Shown here piece by piece: positions 13,653 to 20,959 of a stretch of 20,959 nucleotides of DNA. This DNA is from DASPXK01 sp035637315 (GTDB lineage: Bacteria; Chloroflexota; UBA6077; JACCZL01), in assembly GCA_035637315.1 (NCBI GenBank), contig DASPXK010000048.1, positions 1 to 20,959 of the forward strand, written 5' to 3'. Under the pieces are notes generated by a model that worked only from the letters and a program-made list of their open reading frames with translations, ran no database searches and was not told where the DNA came from. Both the position numbers and the translations under genes were made by a program. How positions within the stretch are numbered: position 1 is the first letter of the stretch; each line of letters begins with the position of its first letter.

Positions 13653-15311
13653 ATGACTGAACGCGCCCAGGCGGGTCGGCCATGCAGAGCTCCGTCCAGG
13701 CAGTCGTCCATGGCCAACGAGGGCACGGCATCCCGTGCCCCTACGCTTGAAGGCCGCTCGGCACTCCTCGTACTCATGCTCGTCGGGCTCGTCGTGCGGC
13801 TGTGGGTGGTGTGGGTCGGCGACGAGCTGAGCGCCGACGAGGCGATACCGGGCCTGATGGGCCTTCATATCGCCAGGGGGAGCGAGGCGCCGGTCTTCTT
13901 CTGGGGCCAACATTACTTCGGGGCGGTCGAAGCGTACCTGATCGCGGGCCTGTTCAAGCTGTTCGGCTTCCACCCCTGGCTGGCGATCGTCCCGCCGATC
14001 GCCGCCTCGCTCGTCCTGGTGCCGATCACGGCCGGCCTAGGCGGGCAGATGGGTGGGCCGCGGGCCGGGATCCTGGCGGCCCTGCCGGTAGCCCTGCCAC
14101 CGCCAGTCTTGGCCAGGCTGTATGCCAACTCGGGGGGCGGGTTCTCGCTAGCATTCATGCTCCACGGCCTGGCGCTACTCTGCTACCTGCGCGCCTACCA
14201 GCAGCCAGAGCGCGCACTGCCCTGGGCCGCGGCCTTCTCGTTCGTCTCGGGCATCCTCAGTTGGATCTGGCAGCCGGCGCTCGCGCTCTACGCGGCCCTG
14301 CTTTGCTTGCTGCTCGTTCGCCAGCCCGGCCTACGACGCCCGGCCCGCCTGGCACCGATCGTGGCGCCGCTGGCGATTGGCCTGGCTCCGCCGCTGATCT
14401 ACAACCTGCAGCACGGGTGGCCGAGTGTGGCCGAGCTGACCCTCAAGTACGTCAGCCCGGCCGGCGAGGCCAGGATCGTCGACGAGCGCAGCCCGTGGGC
14501 GGTGCTCGCCTTGCTTCTGCTCGCCTTCGGGGGTGGCAACGAGCTGGAGGGTGGCGCCAACGTCGGCCAGGCCGTGCTGGTGGCCGTTTCCATTCCGCTT
14601 ACGCTCATCCTGTTGCTGGTCGATGCGCGGCGGGAGTGCCGGGCAGAGTCTCATCGCCGGCTCCACGTCGCGGCGGTGCTGGCGTTCGCGGCGCTGATCG
14701 ATGCGCTCGCCGCGCACAACACCGTGCGCCACCTGGCGCCGGTCGCGCTAATCGCCTTCGGGTTCGTGGGCGCTCTGTTGGCGCTGATCTGGTCGCGCGT
14801 GCGGTTGGGGGGGCTGGTCGCGCTGGCAGTAGTCCTCGCCGTGCTCGTGGCGCCGAACCTGTGGCTGGACGTGCGCGCGGAGCAGGTGGCCCAGCGTGTT
14901 GTCGCCCGCGCGAGCGAGGTCCAGGTGGCGGTGGAGGCGCTCGAGACGCGGGGCCTCAGCACTGGCTACGGCGACTACTGGTCAGCCTACCCCGTGACGT
15001 ACTTCAGCGGCGAGCAAGTGACAGTAGCCCCCTCCCTGGTGGACCCATGGGGAGTCCGCTTCGACCGCTACCCGCCGTACCGTCAGCTTGTCGATTCCGT
15101 CGTGCACCCCGAGCGAGTGTTCGTTCTGGTCGACGACCGCTGCTCGCCCGAGCCGTATCTCGCATCGCTGGTCCGAGTGGGCGCCACGTCTCGCGTGGAA
15201 CGCGTGAGCCGCTGGCATCTGATCTGGGATCTGCATCCCCCAGCCGGCTCCGAGGGCGCGAGCCTGGCCGCGCTGCACGACGCAATCGCTTCCAACGCCG
15301 CCGCCTGCTGA
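13653..15311 (+). CDS. Glycosyltransferase family 39-like (GT-C) integral membrane protein
   Basis: This 552-residue protein uses the ATG at 13653; GTG 13623 and ATG 13710 are alternatives and no clear ribosome site decides among them. The first ~35 residues are polar and partly encoded by a palindromic repeat. The first membrane span follows (about 37-55), then a loop with acidic pairs DELSADEA (57-64), which matches the position of the catalytic Asp loop of GT-C enzymes (PMT/ArnT-like). At least eight more hydrophobic spans fill residues ~75-420, with the pattern VFFWGQHYFGAVEAYLIAGLFKLFG typical of GT39-like proteins. A soluble, probably external C-terminal domain closes the protein. Such enzymes transfer sugars from polyprenyl-phosphate donors to proteins or lipids; the acceptor here is unknown. 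It is followed by a repeat and a propeller gene on the same strand. Confidence 0.8.
   Translation: MTERAQAGRPCRAPSRQSSMANEGTASRAPTLEGRSALLVLMLVGLVVRLWVVWVGDELSADEAIPGLMGLHIARGSEAPVFFWGQHYFGAVEAYLIAGLFKLFGFHPWLAIVPPIAASLVLVPITAGLGGQMGGPRAGILAALPVALPPPVLARLYANSGGGFSLAFMLHGLALLCYLRAYQQPERALPWAAAFSFVSGILSWIWQPALALYAALLCLLLVRQPGLRRPARLAPIVAPLAIGLAPPLIYNLQHGWPSVAELTLKYVSPAGEARIVDERSPWAVLALLLLAFGGGNELEGGANVGQAVLVAVSIPLTLILLLVDARRECRAESHRRLHVAAVLAFAALIDALAAHNTVRHLAPVALIAFGFVGALLALIWSRVRLGGLVALAVVLAVLVAPNLWLDVRAEQVAQRVVARASEVQVAVEALETRGLSTGYGDYWSAYPVTYFSGEQVTVAPSLVDPWGVRFDRYPPYRQLVDSVVHPERVFVLVDDRCSPEPYLASLVRVGATSRVERVSRWHLIWDLHPPAGSEGASLAALHDAIASNAAAC
13721..13744. repeat. GGGCACGG...CCGTGCCC repeat, family 2 copy 2, inside a coding sequence
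   Basis: Arms GGGCACGG (13721-13728) and CCGTGCCC (13733-13740) surround a CATC centre, followed by CTACG. It differs from copy 1 by a disrupted centre. It lies in frame in the N-terminal tail of the glycosyltransferase gene and encodes about eight polar residues ahead of the first membrane span, or defines a 5' untranslated region if translation starts further in. Confidence 0.7.
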
Positions 15312-15333
15312 GCGTTCGCTGGCAGCGGCTCTC

Positions 15334-15382
15334 AGCCCCGCCCCCCTCTCCCAAGCTCGGGTGAGGGGAGGGGGGAGGGCTG
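15334..15382. repeat. C-rich palindromic repeat, family 1 copy C
   Basis: Sequence AGCCCCGCCCCCCTCTCCC runs into AAGCTCGGGTGAGGGGAG and then GGGGGAGGGCT, forming an imperfect hairpin. CCCTCTCCCAAGCT is identical to the centre of the copy at 18357-18404. It lies 22 bases after the glycosyltransferase stop. No U-tract follows, so its role as a terminator is doubtful. Confidence 0.7.
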
Positions 15383-15400
15383 GAAAGCGCCCCCGGCTAC

Positions 15401-15429
15401 TTGTTGATGCTGGAGCCCCGGAGTAAGCT
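15401..15429 (+). promoter_or_regulatory. Possible promoter of the TolB-like gene
   Basis: TTGTTG (15401-15406) and TAAGCT (15424-15429) are separated by 17 bases, about 66 bases before the ATG at 15496. Both hexamers match the consensus only partly (three of six each). The spacing and the AT-rich patch in GC-rich DNA are the reasons for the call. Confidence 0.3.
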
Positions 15430-15495
15430 AACTCCCGGCGGCACGCTGTAGCTCCGCTCCGCTATCGGGGCGCGAGAGATGCAGGGAGAGGCGAC

Positions 15496-16497
15496 ATGCC
15501 CCCAGCAGTCGATCCTGGCCGGGCGTGGGTCAGGCCCGCGGCGTGGCTGCTACTCATGGTGCTCGTCGCGGCGCCGACGATGGCGGGGGCAGCCAGCCAG
15601 GACGCGGGCGGACCATCCGGGCTGCTGCTGCTACCCCGCAACGGCCAGCTCTCTGTCGCCGACGCGACAACTGGCGAGGAGCGCGCGCTGCGCCTCGGTG
15701 GGAGCGGGCTGGTCGTCGACGTGGCGTGGTCACCGGACCGGAGCCGATTTGTCGCCAGTCGTTTCATCCGCCGCCCGGAGGACAGCGTCGTCGGAGTCGG
15801 GCGCGACATCCAGGTCTTCCCGGCCGAGGGCGGCGAGCCGCTGTTGACCATCGAACGCGATGGCCCGAGGGTCCTGCTTGGCGCGCCGGCCTGGGCGCGC
15901 GATGGGCAGAGCCTGTACTTCGAGCGCCAGGACGCCATGCGGCCGCCGAGCGAGGGCCGCATAGACCAGGCCGCGCTGGACAGCTCGTGGCGACGAACAG
16001 TGGTCGCGCGCGCAAATGGGCCCGCCGTCGGCCCGGACGGCTCGGTGCTCCTGTACGTCCGGCCGGGCGACACCGATTCGCTGGTCGCGATGCGGCTGGA
16101 AGACGAGGCTTACCGAACGGTCGTCCCCGAGAACAAATTTCTGGGCATCGCCTACCCGCGGTTCTCACCGGACGGGAGCTGGATCGCCTTTGTGGCGGCT
16201 GGCGAACCGATTTTCTCGGAACGAGTGCGTTTCGGAGTCCTGGCCTGGGTGCCATCAGCCTCGCCAGCGGGTCGCCATGGCCTGCCATGGGACGTCTGGC
16301 TGGTGCGCCCGGACGGCAGCGACCTGCGCCGCCTGACCGACTTCGGCCAGGACGATCCGTCGTTGGCCTGGTCGCCTGACGGACGATGGCTAGCCCTGTA
16401 CGGCGCGGGAGCCCTGTACGTGCTCAACGCCAGCATCCCAGCCCAGGCGATCCCGATCGGCCTGGGCGGTTACGGCGGCATCGATTGGGGGCCGTGA
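15496..16497 (+). CDS. Secreted TolB-like (PD40/WD40) beta-propeller protein
   Basis: This 333-residue protein has GGGAGAGG as ribosome site before ATG 15496. The N terminus is a signal peptide: charged start, hydrophobic AAWLLLMVLVAAP, then likely cleavage near AGAAS. The rest is a beta-propeller with repeated blade signatures VVDVAWSPDRSRFVAS, APAWARDGQSLYF, YPRFSPDGSWIAFVA and LAWSPDGRWLALYG. This is the PD40/TolB type that presents a rigid surface for protein contact; no catalytic residues are apparent. It ends 120 bases before the LVIVD-type propeller gene on the same strand, and the two may act together at the cell surface. Confidence 0.88.
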   Translation: MPPAVDPGRAWVRPAAWLLLMVLVAAPTMAGAASQDAGGPSGLLLLPRNGQLSVADATTGEERALRLGGSGLVVDVAWSPDRSRFVASRFIRRPEDSVVGVGRDIQVFPAEGGEPLLTIERDGPRVLLGAPAWARDGQSLYFERQDAMRPPSEGRIDQAALDSSWRRTVVARANGPAVGPDGSVLLYVRPGDTDSLVAMRLEDEAYRTVVPENKFLGIAYPRFSPDGSWIAFVAAGEPIFSERVRFGVLAWVPSASPAGRHGLPWDVWLVRPDGSDLRRLTDFGQDDPSLAWSPDGRWLALYGAGALYVLNASIPAQAIPIGLGGYGGIDWGP

Positions 16498-16508
16498 GAA
16501 AGGAGGTG
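16496..16508 (+). promoter_or_regulatory. Near-perfect anti-Shine-Dalgarno complement directly after the TolB-like stop codon
   Basis: Starting inside the stop codon, the strand reads GAGAAAGGAGGTGG. AGAAAGGAGGTG is complementary to the conserved 3' end of bacterial 16S rRNA over 12 bases, an unusually long match. Yet no ATG or GTG follows at the usual 5-9 bases; a CTG lies at 16515 and an ATG at 16542. It may serve a short leader reading frame (16542-16649, 35 codons) or act as a ribosome-holding site in the leader of the next gene. Confidence 0.5.
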
Positions 16509-16523
16509 GAAGCGCTGGACCCG

Positions 16524-16584
16524 GACGACGGACGACCGACCATGGACGACTGGTCCAGTCGTCAGGAATCTATCGTCCGTCGTC
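16524..16584. other. Nested double hairpin in the leader of the LVIVD-type gene
   Basis: The outer arms GACGACGGACGA (16524-16535) and TCGTCCGTCGTC (16573-16584) are perfect reverse complements. Inside them, GACGACTGG (16545-16553) and CCAGTCGTC (16555-16563) form a second perfect stem around one base. Together they can form a long two-tier structure in RNA or a cruciform in DNA. The element lies 33 bases before the ATG at 16618, just upstream of that gene's ribosome site, so it may control translation or bind a protein. It is unlike the two dispersed repeat families. Confidence 0.7.
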
Positions 16585-16617
16585 GGTTGGCCCTAAAGCT
16601 TGGCAAGGGAGGAAGTC

Positions 16618-18351
16618 ATGAGCGCGCGTCCTTGGCAGTCGATCGTTAGGTCCAGTCGTAGATGGCTGGCCCTGCGGCTTCTTGCACTAATCGGACTCAT
16701 CTTCGCGACGGGCGGGGTGGCTGGCGCACAGCAAGCCTACACTGGCGTCCAACCGCGTACGCCTCTGGCCGATATCCCGCCCGGCGGCCAGATGCGCAAC
16801 TTCACCCTGGTCGGCCAGAACCCGCTGATCGATCCCGTGCTCGGAATACCACGCGGGATGAACGGCGGCATCGCCGCCGTCCGCGACTGCCTGTACGTCG
16901 GCAGCAACATCGGTCTACAGCCCACCCTGATCGTCGATATGTCGGACGTGACCAACCCGACGGTGGTCGGCGAGCTGCCGGACTGGGTCAGGGGGCGCGG
17001 CAACGGGATCGAGGCGATCGAGGCGGTGCCTGACCTGAACCTGCTCGTCAACACGGTCCGGATGTCGTTCTCGATCCTTGGCACCTCGATCGGGTTCGAC
17101 CCGCCGCCGGACCAGTACAACACCGGGCTGCTCGTCTACGACGTGACCGACTGCCGCCACCCGGCTCTGGTCGCGAAGTTCGACTTCCCGGTCGTCAACC
17201 TCCATTACATGACCCTCTGGCGGGACCCGGCTAATCCCGGCCGCGTCCTGGCGGTGAACACGTTCAACAGCGGCGTGCCGGGCGACGGCATCGACCTGCG
17301 TGTGGTCGACCTCACCGGCTGCCCCTCCGTCTGCCGCCCAACCCAGGTTGCCGAATGGGGCCTGAACGCTCAGTTCGACATCCCACCGGTCATGCAGATC
17401 CCATACGAGGGCGGGGTGTACAGGCCCAACACCCAGACTCATGACGCGACCTGGTCGCTGGACGGGACTCGGATCCACCTGGCCCAGACCCACTTTGGCT
17501 ATCTCGAGATGGACAGCTCATCGCTGGCCCTCAATCAGTCGTGCGACCCCTCCTCGCCGACCAGTCCTAACGCCACCGGCCACTGTCTGACGGTGTTGAA
17601 CCCGGACCTCAATCGAGTCGCGCCGTTCGGCAACGGCGTCGCCACGGTCCACGGCGTGGTCAAGATCCCCGGTCGGCCGTACGTGGCGCTGGCGCACGAG
17701 GGGCATAGCTGTCCCTATGGCGGAGTTACCTTCGTCTATGTTGGCAGCCAGGAGAGCTTCGCGTCGGCCGGGGGGCCGGGGACCGGCTTGTTCCGAGGCG
17801 ACCTGTTCCCCAAGGTGGTCGGCTCGTTTGGCATACCCGAGAACCAGGTGGACCGCTGTCCGGTGCCCGGCCAGGCGCCCGGGCCGAACACGCTCGGGCC
17901 GGACCTGCTGCGGACCACAAAGACCGTCCACGACCTGCTGGCCTTCCCGAGCGTCCTGTTCGCTTCCTGGTACAGCGGTGGCCTGCGGGCGATCGACATC
18001 TCCAATCCGTACTCGCCCTTCGAGCTGGGGTTCTTTTTCAACAAGCCGGCTCCGGAGGTCCGCTGGTGCGGCGAGTACACCGCCGTCATCGTCTCGTGCG
18101 ACGCAGTCGAGAAGGACGCCAACGGGCTGCCCTACCGAGCGCGCCAGATTCTGCCGCCAGACGTGATGGCGCGCAGCTACCCGATCATCATGAACGGGCA
18201 CGTCGTGTACTCGGACGAGAACATGGGCGTCTACGTACTGAAATACACCGGGCCCCACGCCGACGAGATCCCGACCGCCGGGATCTGCATCTCGCACAAT
18301 CCAAACGTGACCAGTCCGGGCTACGAGCCCTGCTATCCGTATAAGACGTGA
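16618..18351 (+). CDS. Secreted LVIVD-type beta-propeller protein
   Basis: The ATG 16618-16620 follows AAGGGAGG at a normal distance and gives 577 residues; an upstream in-frame TTG at 16600 is less likely. The N terminus is a signal peptide with basic residues, a hydrophobic core (LALRLLALIGLIFA) and a likely cleavage site after GAQ. The mature part has propeller-like repeats with LVIVD-type words such as TLIVDMSDVTNPTVVGELPDW, LLVYDVTDCRHPALVAKFDF and RAIDISNPYSPFELGFF. Several His-rich turns (THDATW, VHGVV, AHEGHSC, TVHDLL) fall at similar places in successive blades and could bind metal, as in selenium-binding/methanethiol-oxidase-like propellers, but this is only a resemblance. Paired cysteines fit an exported, disulfide-bonded protein. 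Its leader carries a nested hairpin. Confidence 0.85.
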   Translation: MSARPWQSIVRSSRRWLALRLLALIGLIFATGGVAGAQQAYTGVQPRTPLADIPPGGQMRNFTLVGQNPLIDPVLGIPRGMNGGIAAVRDCLYVGSNIGLQPTLIVDMSDVTNPTVVGELPDWVRGRGNGIEAIEAVPDLNLLVNTVRMSFSILGTSIGFDPPPDQYNTGLLVYDVTDCRHPALVAKFDFPVVNLHYMTLWRDPANPGRVLAVNTFNSGVPGDGIDLRVVDLTGCPSVCRPTQVAEWGLNAQFDIPPVMQIPYEGGVYRPNTQTHDATWSLDGTRIHLAQTHFGYLEMDSSSLALNQSCDPSSPTSPNATGHCLTVLNPDLNRVAPFGNGVATVHGVVKIPGRPYVALAHEGHSCPYGGVTFVYVGSQESFASAGGPGTGLFRGDLFPKVVGSFGIPENQVDRCPVPGQAPGPNTLGPDLLRTTKTVHDLLAFPSVLFASWYSGGLRAIDISNPYSPFELGFFFNKPAPEVRWCGEYTAVIVSCDAVEKDANGLPYRARQILPPDVMARSYPIIMNGHVVYSDENMGVYVLKYTGPHADEIPTAGICISHNPNVTSPGYEPCYPYKT

Positions 18352-18356
18352 GATTT

Positions 18357-18404
18357 AGCCCCCAGCCCCTCTCCCAAGCTTGGGAGAGGGGCCGGGGTGG
18401 GGGC
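18357..18404. repeat. C-rich palindromic repeat, family 1 copy D (perfect core)
   Basis: The core at 18366-18391 is a perfect 26-base palindrome built from CCCCTCTCCC, AAGCTT and GGGAGAGGGG. Outer AGCCCCC and GGGGGCC arms extend the stem. It begins five bases after the LVIVD-type stop codon. It is the best preserved member of the family seen at 5453, 10850 and 15334. No run of T follows. Confidence 0.85.
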
Positions 18405-18427
18405 CGACTGGCCAAAGGACAGACAGC

Positions 18428-19267
18428 ATGAAGTTCGGCGTGTTCATGTTTCCGACCGATTATTCGATGGCCGTGGTCGACCTGGCGCGAGAGGTGGAGC
18501 AGCGCGGCTTCGAATCGATCTGGGTGCCTGAGCACACCCATATCCCCACCAGTCGCCGAACGCCACATCCGAGCGGCGGCGACCTGCCGCTCGAGTACTC
18601 CCACGCGCTCGACCCCTTCGTGGCGCTGGCCGCGGCCGCCGCCGCCACCACCCGGCTGCGCCTGGGGACCGGCGTCTGCCTGGTCGTCGAGCACGACCCG
18701 ATCGTGCTGGCCAAGGAGGTCGCCACGCTCGACTACATCTCGGGTGGGCGGTGTCTGTTCGGCGTGGGGGGCGGCTGGAACCGGGAGGAGATGCAGAACC
18801 ACGGCACCAACCCATCCCAGCGCTTCAAGGTCTTGCGGGAGCGCATGCTGGCCATGAAGCGGATCTGGACCAGCGAAGAGGCCGAATTCCATGGCCAGTT
18901 CGTCGACTTCGACCCGATCTGGCAGTGGCCCAAGCCGGTCCAGAAGCCGCATCCGCCGATTCTCGTGGGCGGGAATGGCCCCGGCACGCTGAAGCGCGTG
19001 ATCGAGTACGGCGATGAATGGATGCCGATCGTCGGGCGCGGGCCATCGATTGACGAGCGCTTCGCGGAGCTCCAACGCCTGGCCGCAGAAGCCGGGCGCC
19101 AGCCGGTCCCGGTCTCCGTCTTCGGGGCGCCGCGCGACCAGAAGGCGATCGAGAGCTATCAGAAGCTCGGCGTCGCGCGCTGCATTTTCTGGCTCCGGCC
19201 AGGCGGGACGGACGAGACACTTCCGGTCCTTGATGAGTGCGCCGAGGTGGCAGCCAGCTTCGATTGA
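18428..19267 (+). CDS. LLM-class (luciferase-like) F420-dependent oxidoreductase
   Basis: The ATG 18428-18430 follows AAAGGA at about 10 bases and gives 279 residues starting MKFGVFMFPTDYSM, the usual family opening. Hallmarks of the TIM-barrel luciferase-like fold are AREVEQRGFESIWVPEHTHIP, RLRLGTGVCLVVEHDPIVLAKEVATLDYISGGRCLFGVGGGWNREE, and WPKPVQKPHPPILVGGNGP. The WNREEMQNHG segment is typical of the F420-dependent branch (TIGR03619-like) rather than FMN monooxygenases. Such enzymes reduce or oxidise small organic substrates with F420. It has no obvious partner genes and lies between a repeat and a convergent rhodanese gene. Confidence 0.92.
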   Translation: MKFGVFMFPTDYSMAVVDLAREVEQRGFESIWVPEHTHIPTSRRTPHPSGGDLPLEYSHALDPFVALAAAAAATTRLRLGTGVCLVVEHDPIVLAKEVATLDYISGGRCLFGVGGGWNREEMQNHGTNPSQRFKVLRERMLAMKRIWTSEEAEFHGQFVDFDPIWQWPKPVQKPHPPILVGGNGPGTLKRVIEYGDEWMPIVGRGPSIDERFAELQRLAAEAGRQPVPVSVFGAPRDQKAIESYQKLGVARCIFWLRPGGTDETLPVLDECAEVAASFD

Positions 19268-19464
19268 TCCCCTCTCACGGCGCCCTCATCAAGGCGTCGT
19301 CGTGTCAGGCCGGCCCAGCGACATGCAGGTCTGCGGAGATCGGCAGCTCCAGGAAATCACTGCGCAGTAGTCGTGTCGAGAAGAAGAGGACCTCCGGTTC
19401 TCAACTCGGCCAAGATCGCTGCGGCCGCCTCCACGCCTGCACAGGGCGAACAAGCGGCCCCGCG

Positions 19465-20959
19465 CTAACGGTTCAGAGCCGCTCTTTCCGCCGGGGTGGG
19501 CTCGTACTTCTGGCCGAGCGCCTCTTCCCAGCGCAGGTAGTGGACCATGTCGGCGTATGAGCGGTCCGGGCCGCTCGGGACGACGTCGTCGGGCGGCTCC
19601 ATCACGCCAGCCAGGCCCCGCTCGAGCGGGAGGCCGGCCTGGCGCCAGGCCTCGATCCCACCCCCCAGCGCCGCCACGTCCCGATAGCCAAGCTCCTTGA
19701 GCGTAGCGGCCGCCAGAAGCGCGCCCCGCCCGTCGACGTCGGTGGCGATAAGCGGCTCGCTCGGATCGGGACCGAGCTGCTCGACCCGAAGCTCGAGCCA
19801 GCCGCGCGGCAACCAACGCGAGCCAGGCACGTGGCCGGCCGCGAACTCCTTGCTGGTGTCGACGAAGATCGTGCGCGGCGCACCTTTGGCCGAGAGCCTG
19901 GCGGCGAGCTGCGCGGGCGCGAGGATGGGGACCTGGGCAGCGGCCTCGCGCAGGCCAAACGGCTCGAGCTCGGCCACACCAGTTTCCAGCGACAGGCCCT
20001 TGTTCGCCCAGGTGGCTGTCCCGCCATCGACGACGTAGACGTTTGGGAAGCCCATCTGGCGGAACCAGGACGCGGTGACGGTGGCGCGGACCTTGCCATC
20101 ACAGCAGAACACGATCTGGGCGTCGCGGACAGCCACGAGATCATCCGCGCGCTGGACGGCCTGGCCGCCGGGGAACCACCAGAAGCCGGGAATGTGGCCC
20201 TCGACGAACTCACGCTCCGTGCGCACATCGATCAGGTAGATCGTCTGCTCGTCAACGGCGCTCAGGAGGCTCTGAAGCTGATCTACCGACACGTAGCGCA
20301 CGCCATCTTCGGTCGCCAGGCGCGCGGCAAATTCCTCGGCTCGGGTGCGGGCTTCAGCCGAAGGCTCCGGCAAGTCGACCTGGCTGGCGCCCTGCTCCAG
20401 CTGGAAGCCAGCAAGCAGCCAGCCGCTCGTACCGTTCCTCAGACTCACCACGTTCAGCAGGCCCATCCGTTGCAGCGTCCGGGCGCCGATGATGCTGCGG
20501 GTCCGCCCGGCACAGTTGACGACGATCCTCGCGTTGGGACGACCGATGGCGATGTCCGAGATTCGCAGCGCCAGCTCGCCACCCGGAACGCTGCGGCCGC
20601 CGGGGATGCAGAAGCGCCCGTACTCCTCGGGCGTTCGAGCGTCAAGGATGACGACTTCTTCCCTTCGCTCGATCCAACGCTCTAGCTCGCGAGCCTCGCT
20701 CGTCGGCACCTGGTGGCGGACCTCGACCAGCTCGCCGAACTCCTTGCTCGGAACGTTCATGCCCCACTCGGTCGGCAGGCCTTCGCTGGCCCAGCGATTG
20801 AGACCACCATCCAGGCCGATCGCGCGCGAATAGCCCATCCGGCCGAGCGTCCGAGCCGCCAGGGCCGCGCGCTGCCCATCGTCGTCGCACACCACGACCT
20901 GGACCCCACGGAACGGGACCAGCCGAGCCATCCTGAATTCGAGCTGGCGGCGTGGAACG
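19465..20959 (-). CDS. Multi-domain rhodanese-like protein, 5'-truncated by window edge
   Basis: The frame is open to the right edge (nine codons precede the ATG at 20931), so the start lies outside; 497 residues are visible. There are four rhodanese domains in tandem. Domain 1 (partial) has active-loop VVVCDDDGQR, domain 2 has NCAGRTR (C140 counted from the ATG at 20931), and domain 3 has CCDGKVR (C277). Domain 4 has ATDVDGRG, with Thr at the Cys position (T397), so it is probably inactive. Each domain ends with an aromatic GGxxxW-type turn (LDGGLNRW, LRNGTSGW, VDGGTATW, LGGGIEAW). A ~50-residue tail follows. Active rhodaneses move sulfane sulfur through a Cys persulfide. No signal peptide is visible. 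The gene converges on the LLM gene across 197 bases in which I see no gene. Confidence 0.92.
   Translation of the reverse strand, partial: VPRRQLEFRMARLVPFRGVQVVVCDDDGQRAALAARTLGRMGYSRAIGLDGGLNRWASEGLPTEWGMNVPSKEFGELVEVRHQVPTSEARELERWIERREEVVILDARTPEEYGRFCIPGGRSVPGGELALRISDIAIGRPNARIVVNCAGRTRSIIGARTLQRMGLLNVVSLRNGTSGWLLAGFQLEQGASQVDLPEPSAEARTRAEEFAARLATEDGVRYVSVDQLQSLLSAVDEQTIYLIDVRTEREFVEGHIPGFWWFPGGQAVQRADDLVAVRDAQIVFCCDGKVRATVTASWFRQMGFPNVYVVDGGTATWANKGLSLETGVAELEPFGLREAAAQVPILAPAQLAARLSAKGAPRTIFVDTSKEFAAGHVPGSRWLPRGWLELRVEQLGPDPSEPLIATDVDGRGALLAAATLKELGYRDVAALGGGIEAWRQAGLPLERGLAGVMEPPDDVVPSGPDRSYADMVHYLRWEEALGQKYEPTPAERAALNR

Noticed and set aside
13581..13744. Two GGCACGGC palindromes considered as a CRISPR array or insertion-sequence ends
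   Set aside because: There are only two copies, unequal in sequence, with no spacer regularity and no transposase gene between them.
13802..15364. 520-codon plus-strand frame overlapping the glycosyltransferase gene
   Set aside because: It is Arg/Gly/Pro-rich and lacks membrane segments, as expected of a shifted frame in GC-rich DNA.
16542..16649. 35-codon leader frame (ATG 16542) as a separate gene
   Set aside because: The ribosome site is about 35 bases away and the frame overlaps the next gene's start; kept only as part of a regulatory hypothesis.
18366..18391. Perfect palindrome considered as an intrinsic terminator
   Set aside because: No T-run follows on either side, and related copies occur at gene starts and within an operon.
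19268..19464. Gap between the LLM and rhodanese genes examined for a small gene or RNA
   Set aside because: Open frames here have no ribosome site or family signal, and no strong hairpin was seen.

Overview
The window is high-GC bacterial chromosomal DNA with about 14 genes, packed on both strands. The mix suggests an uncultured soil or sediment Chloroflexota (or a similar high-GC metabolic generalist): a Uma2-type nuclease, an F420/LLM flavin oxidoreductase, Tat-exported lipoprotein binding proteins, a fused hydantoinase/oxoprolinase, LVIVD-type secreted propellers, and scattered C-rich and GGCACGGCATGCCGTGCC-like palindromes. This assignment is an inference from gene content. There is no rRNA, tRNA, phage, insertion sequence or CRISPR array, and no gene-free stretch longer than about 200 bases.

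Left part (1-6846): the end of a hydantoinase A/B fusion that enters from the left edge, a small DUF1059 gene, then a minus-strand ABC importer operon (binding protein, double-domain permease, ATPase) of the Fe3+/COG1840 type. A C-rich palindrome lies between the binding-protein and permease genes.

Middle part (6847-13652): an orphan molybdopterin subunit of the xanthine dehydrogenase/CoxL family, transcribed divergently from the importer. A Uma2 nuclease gene follows, then an orphan TrpX-like (COG2984) lipoprotein and a class II aldolase whose start lies inside a palindromic repeat. Converging on the aldolase is a three-gene minus-strand operon: a PaaA-like diiron protein, a 64-residue protein of unknown function, and a relative of 4,5-dihydroxyphthalate decarboxylase with a periplasmic-binding-protein fold. 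This operon is the best candidate here for an undescribed catabolic unit.

Right part (13653-20959): a GT-C/GT39-like membrane glycosyltransferase, a TolB-like secreted propeller, a secreted LVIVD-type propeller preceded by an unusual nested hairpin and a near-perfect anti-Shine-Dalgarno complement, an LLM-class oxidoreductase, and on the minus strand a multi-rhodanese protein that runs off the right edge.

The common theme is breakdown of small organic molecules: opening of cyclic amides, Mo-hydroxylase oxidation, diiron oxygenation, decarboxylation, aldol cleavage, F420/flavin redox and ABC uptake. Several enzymes lack their usual partner subunits. Two families of dispersed palindromes sit at gene borders and in two cases reach into coding or start regions.
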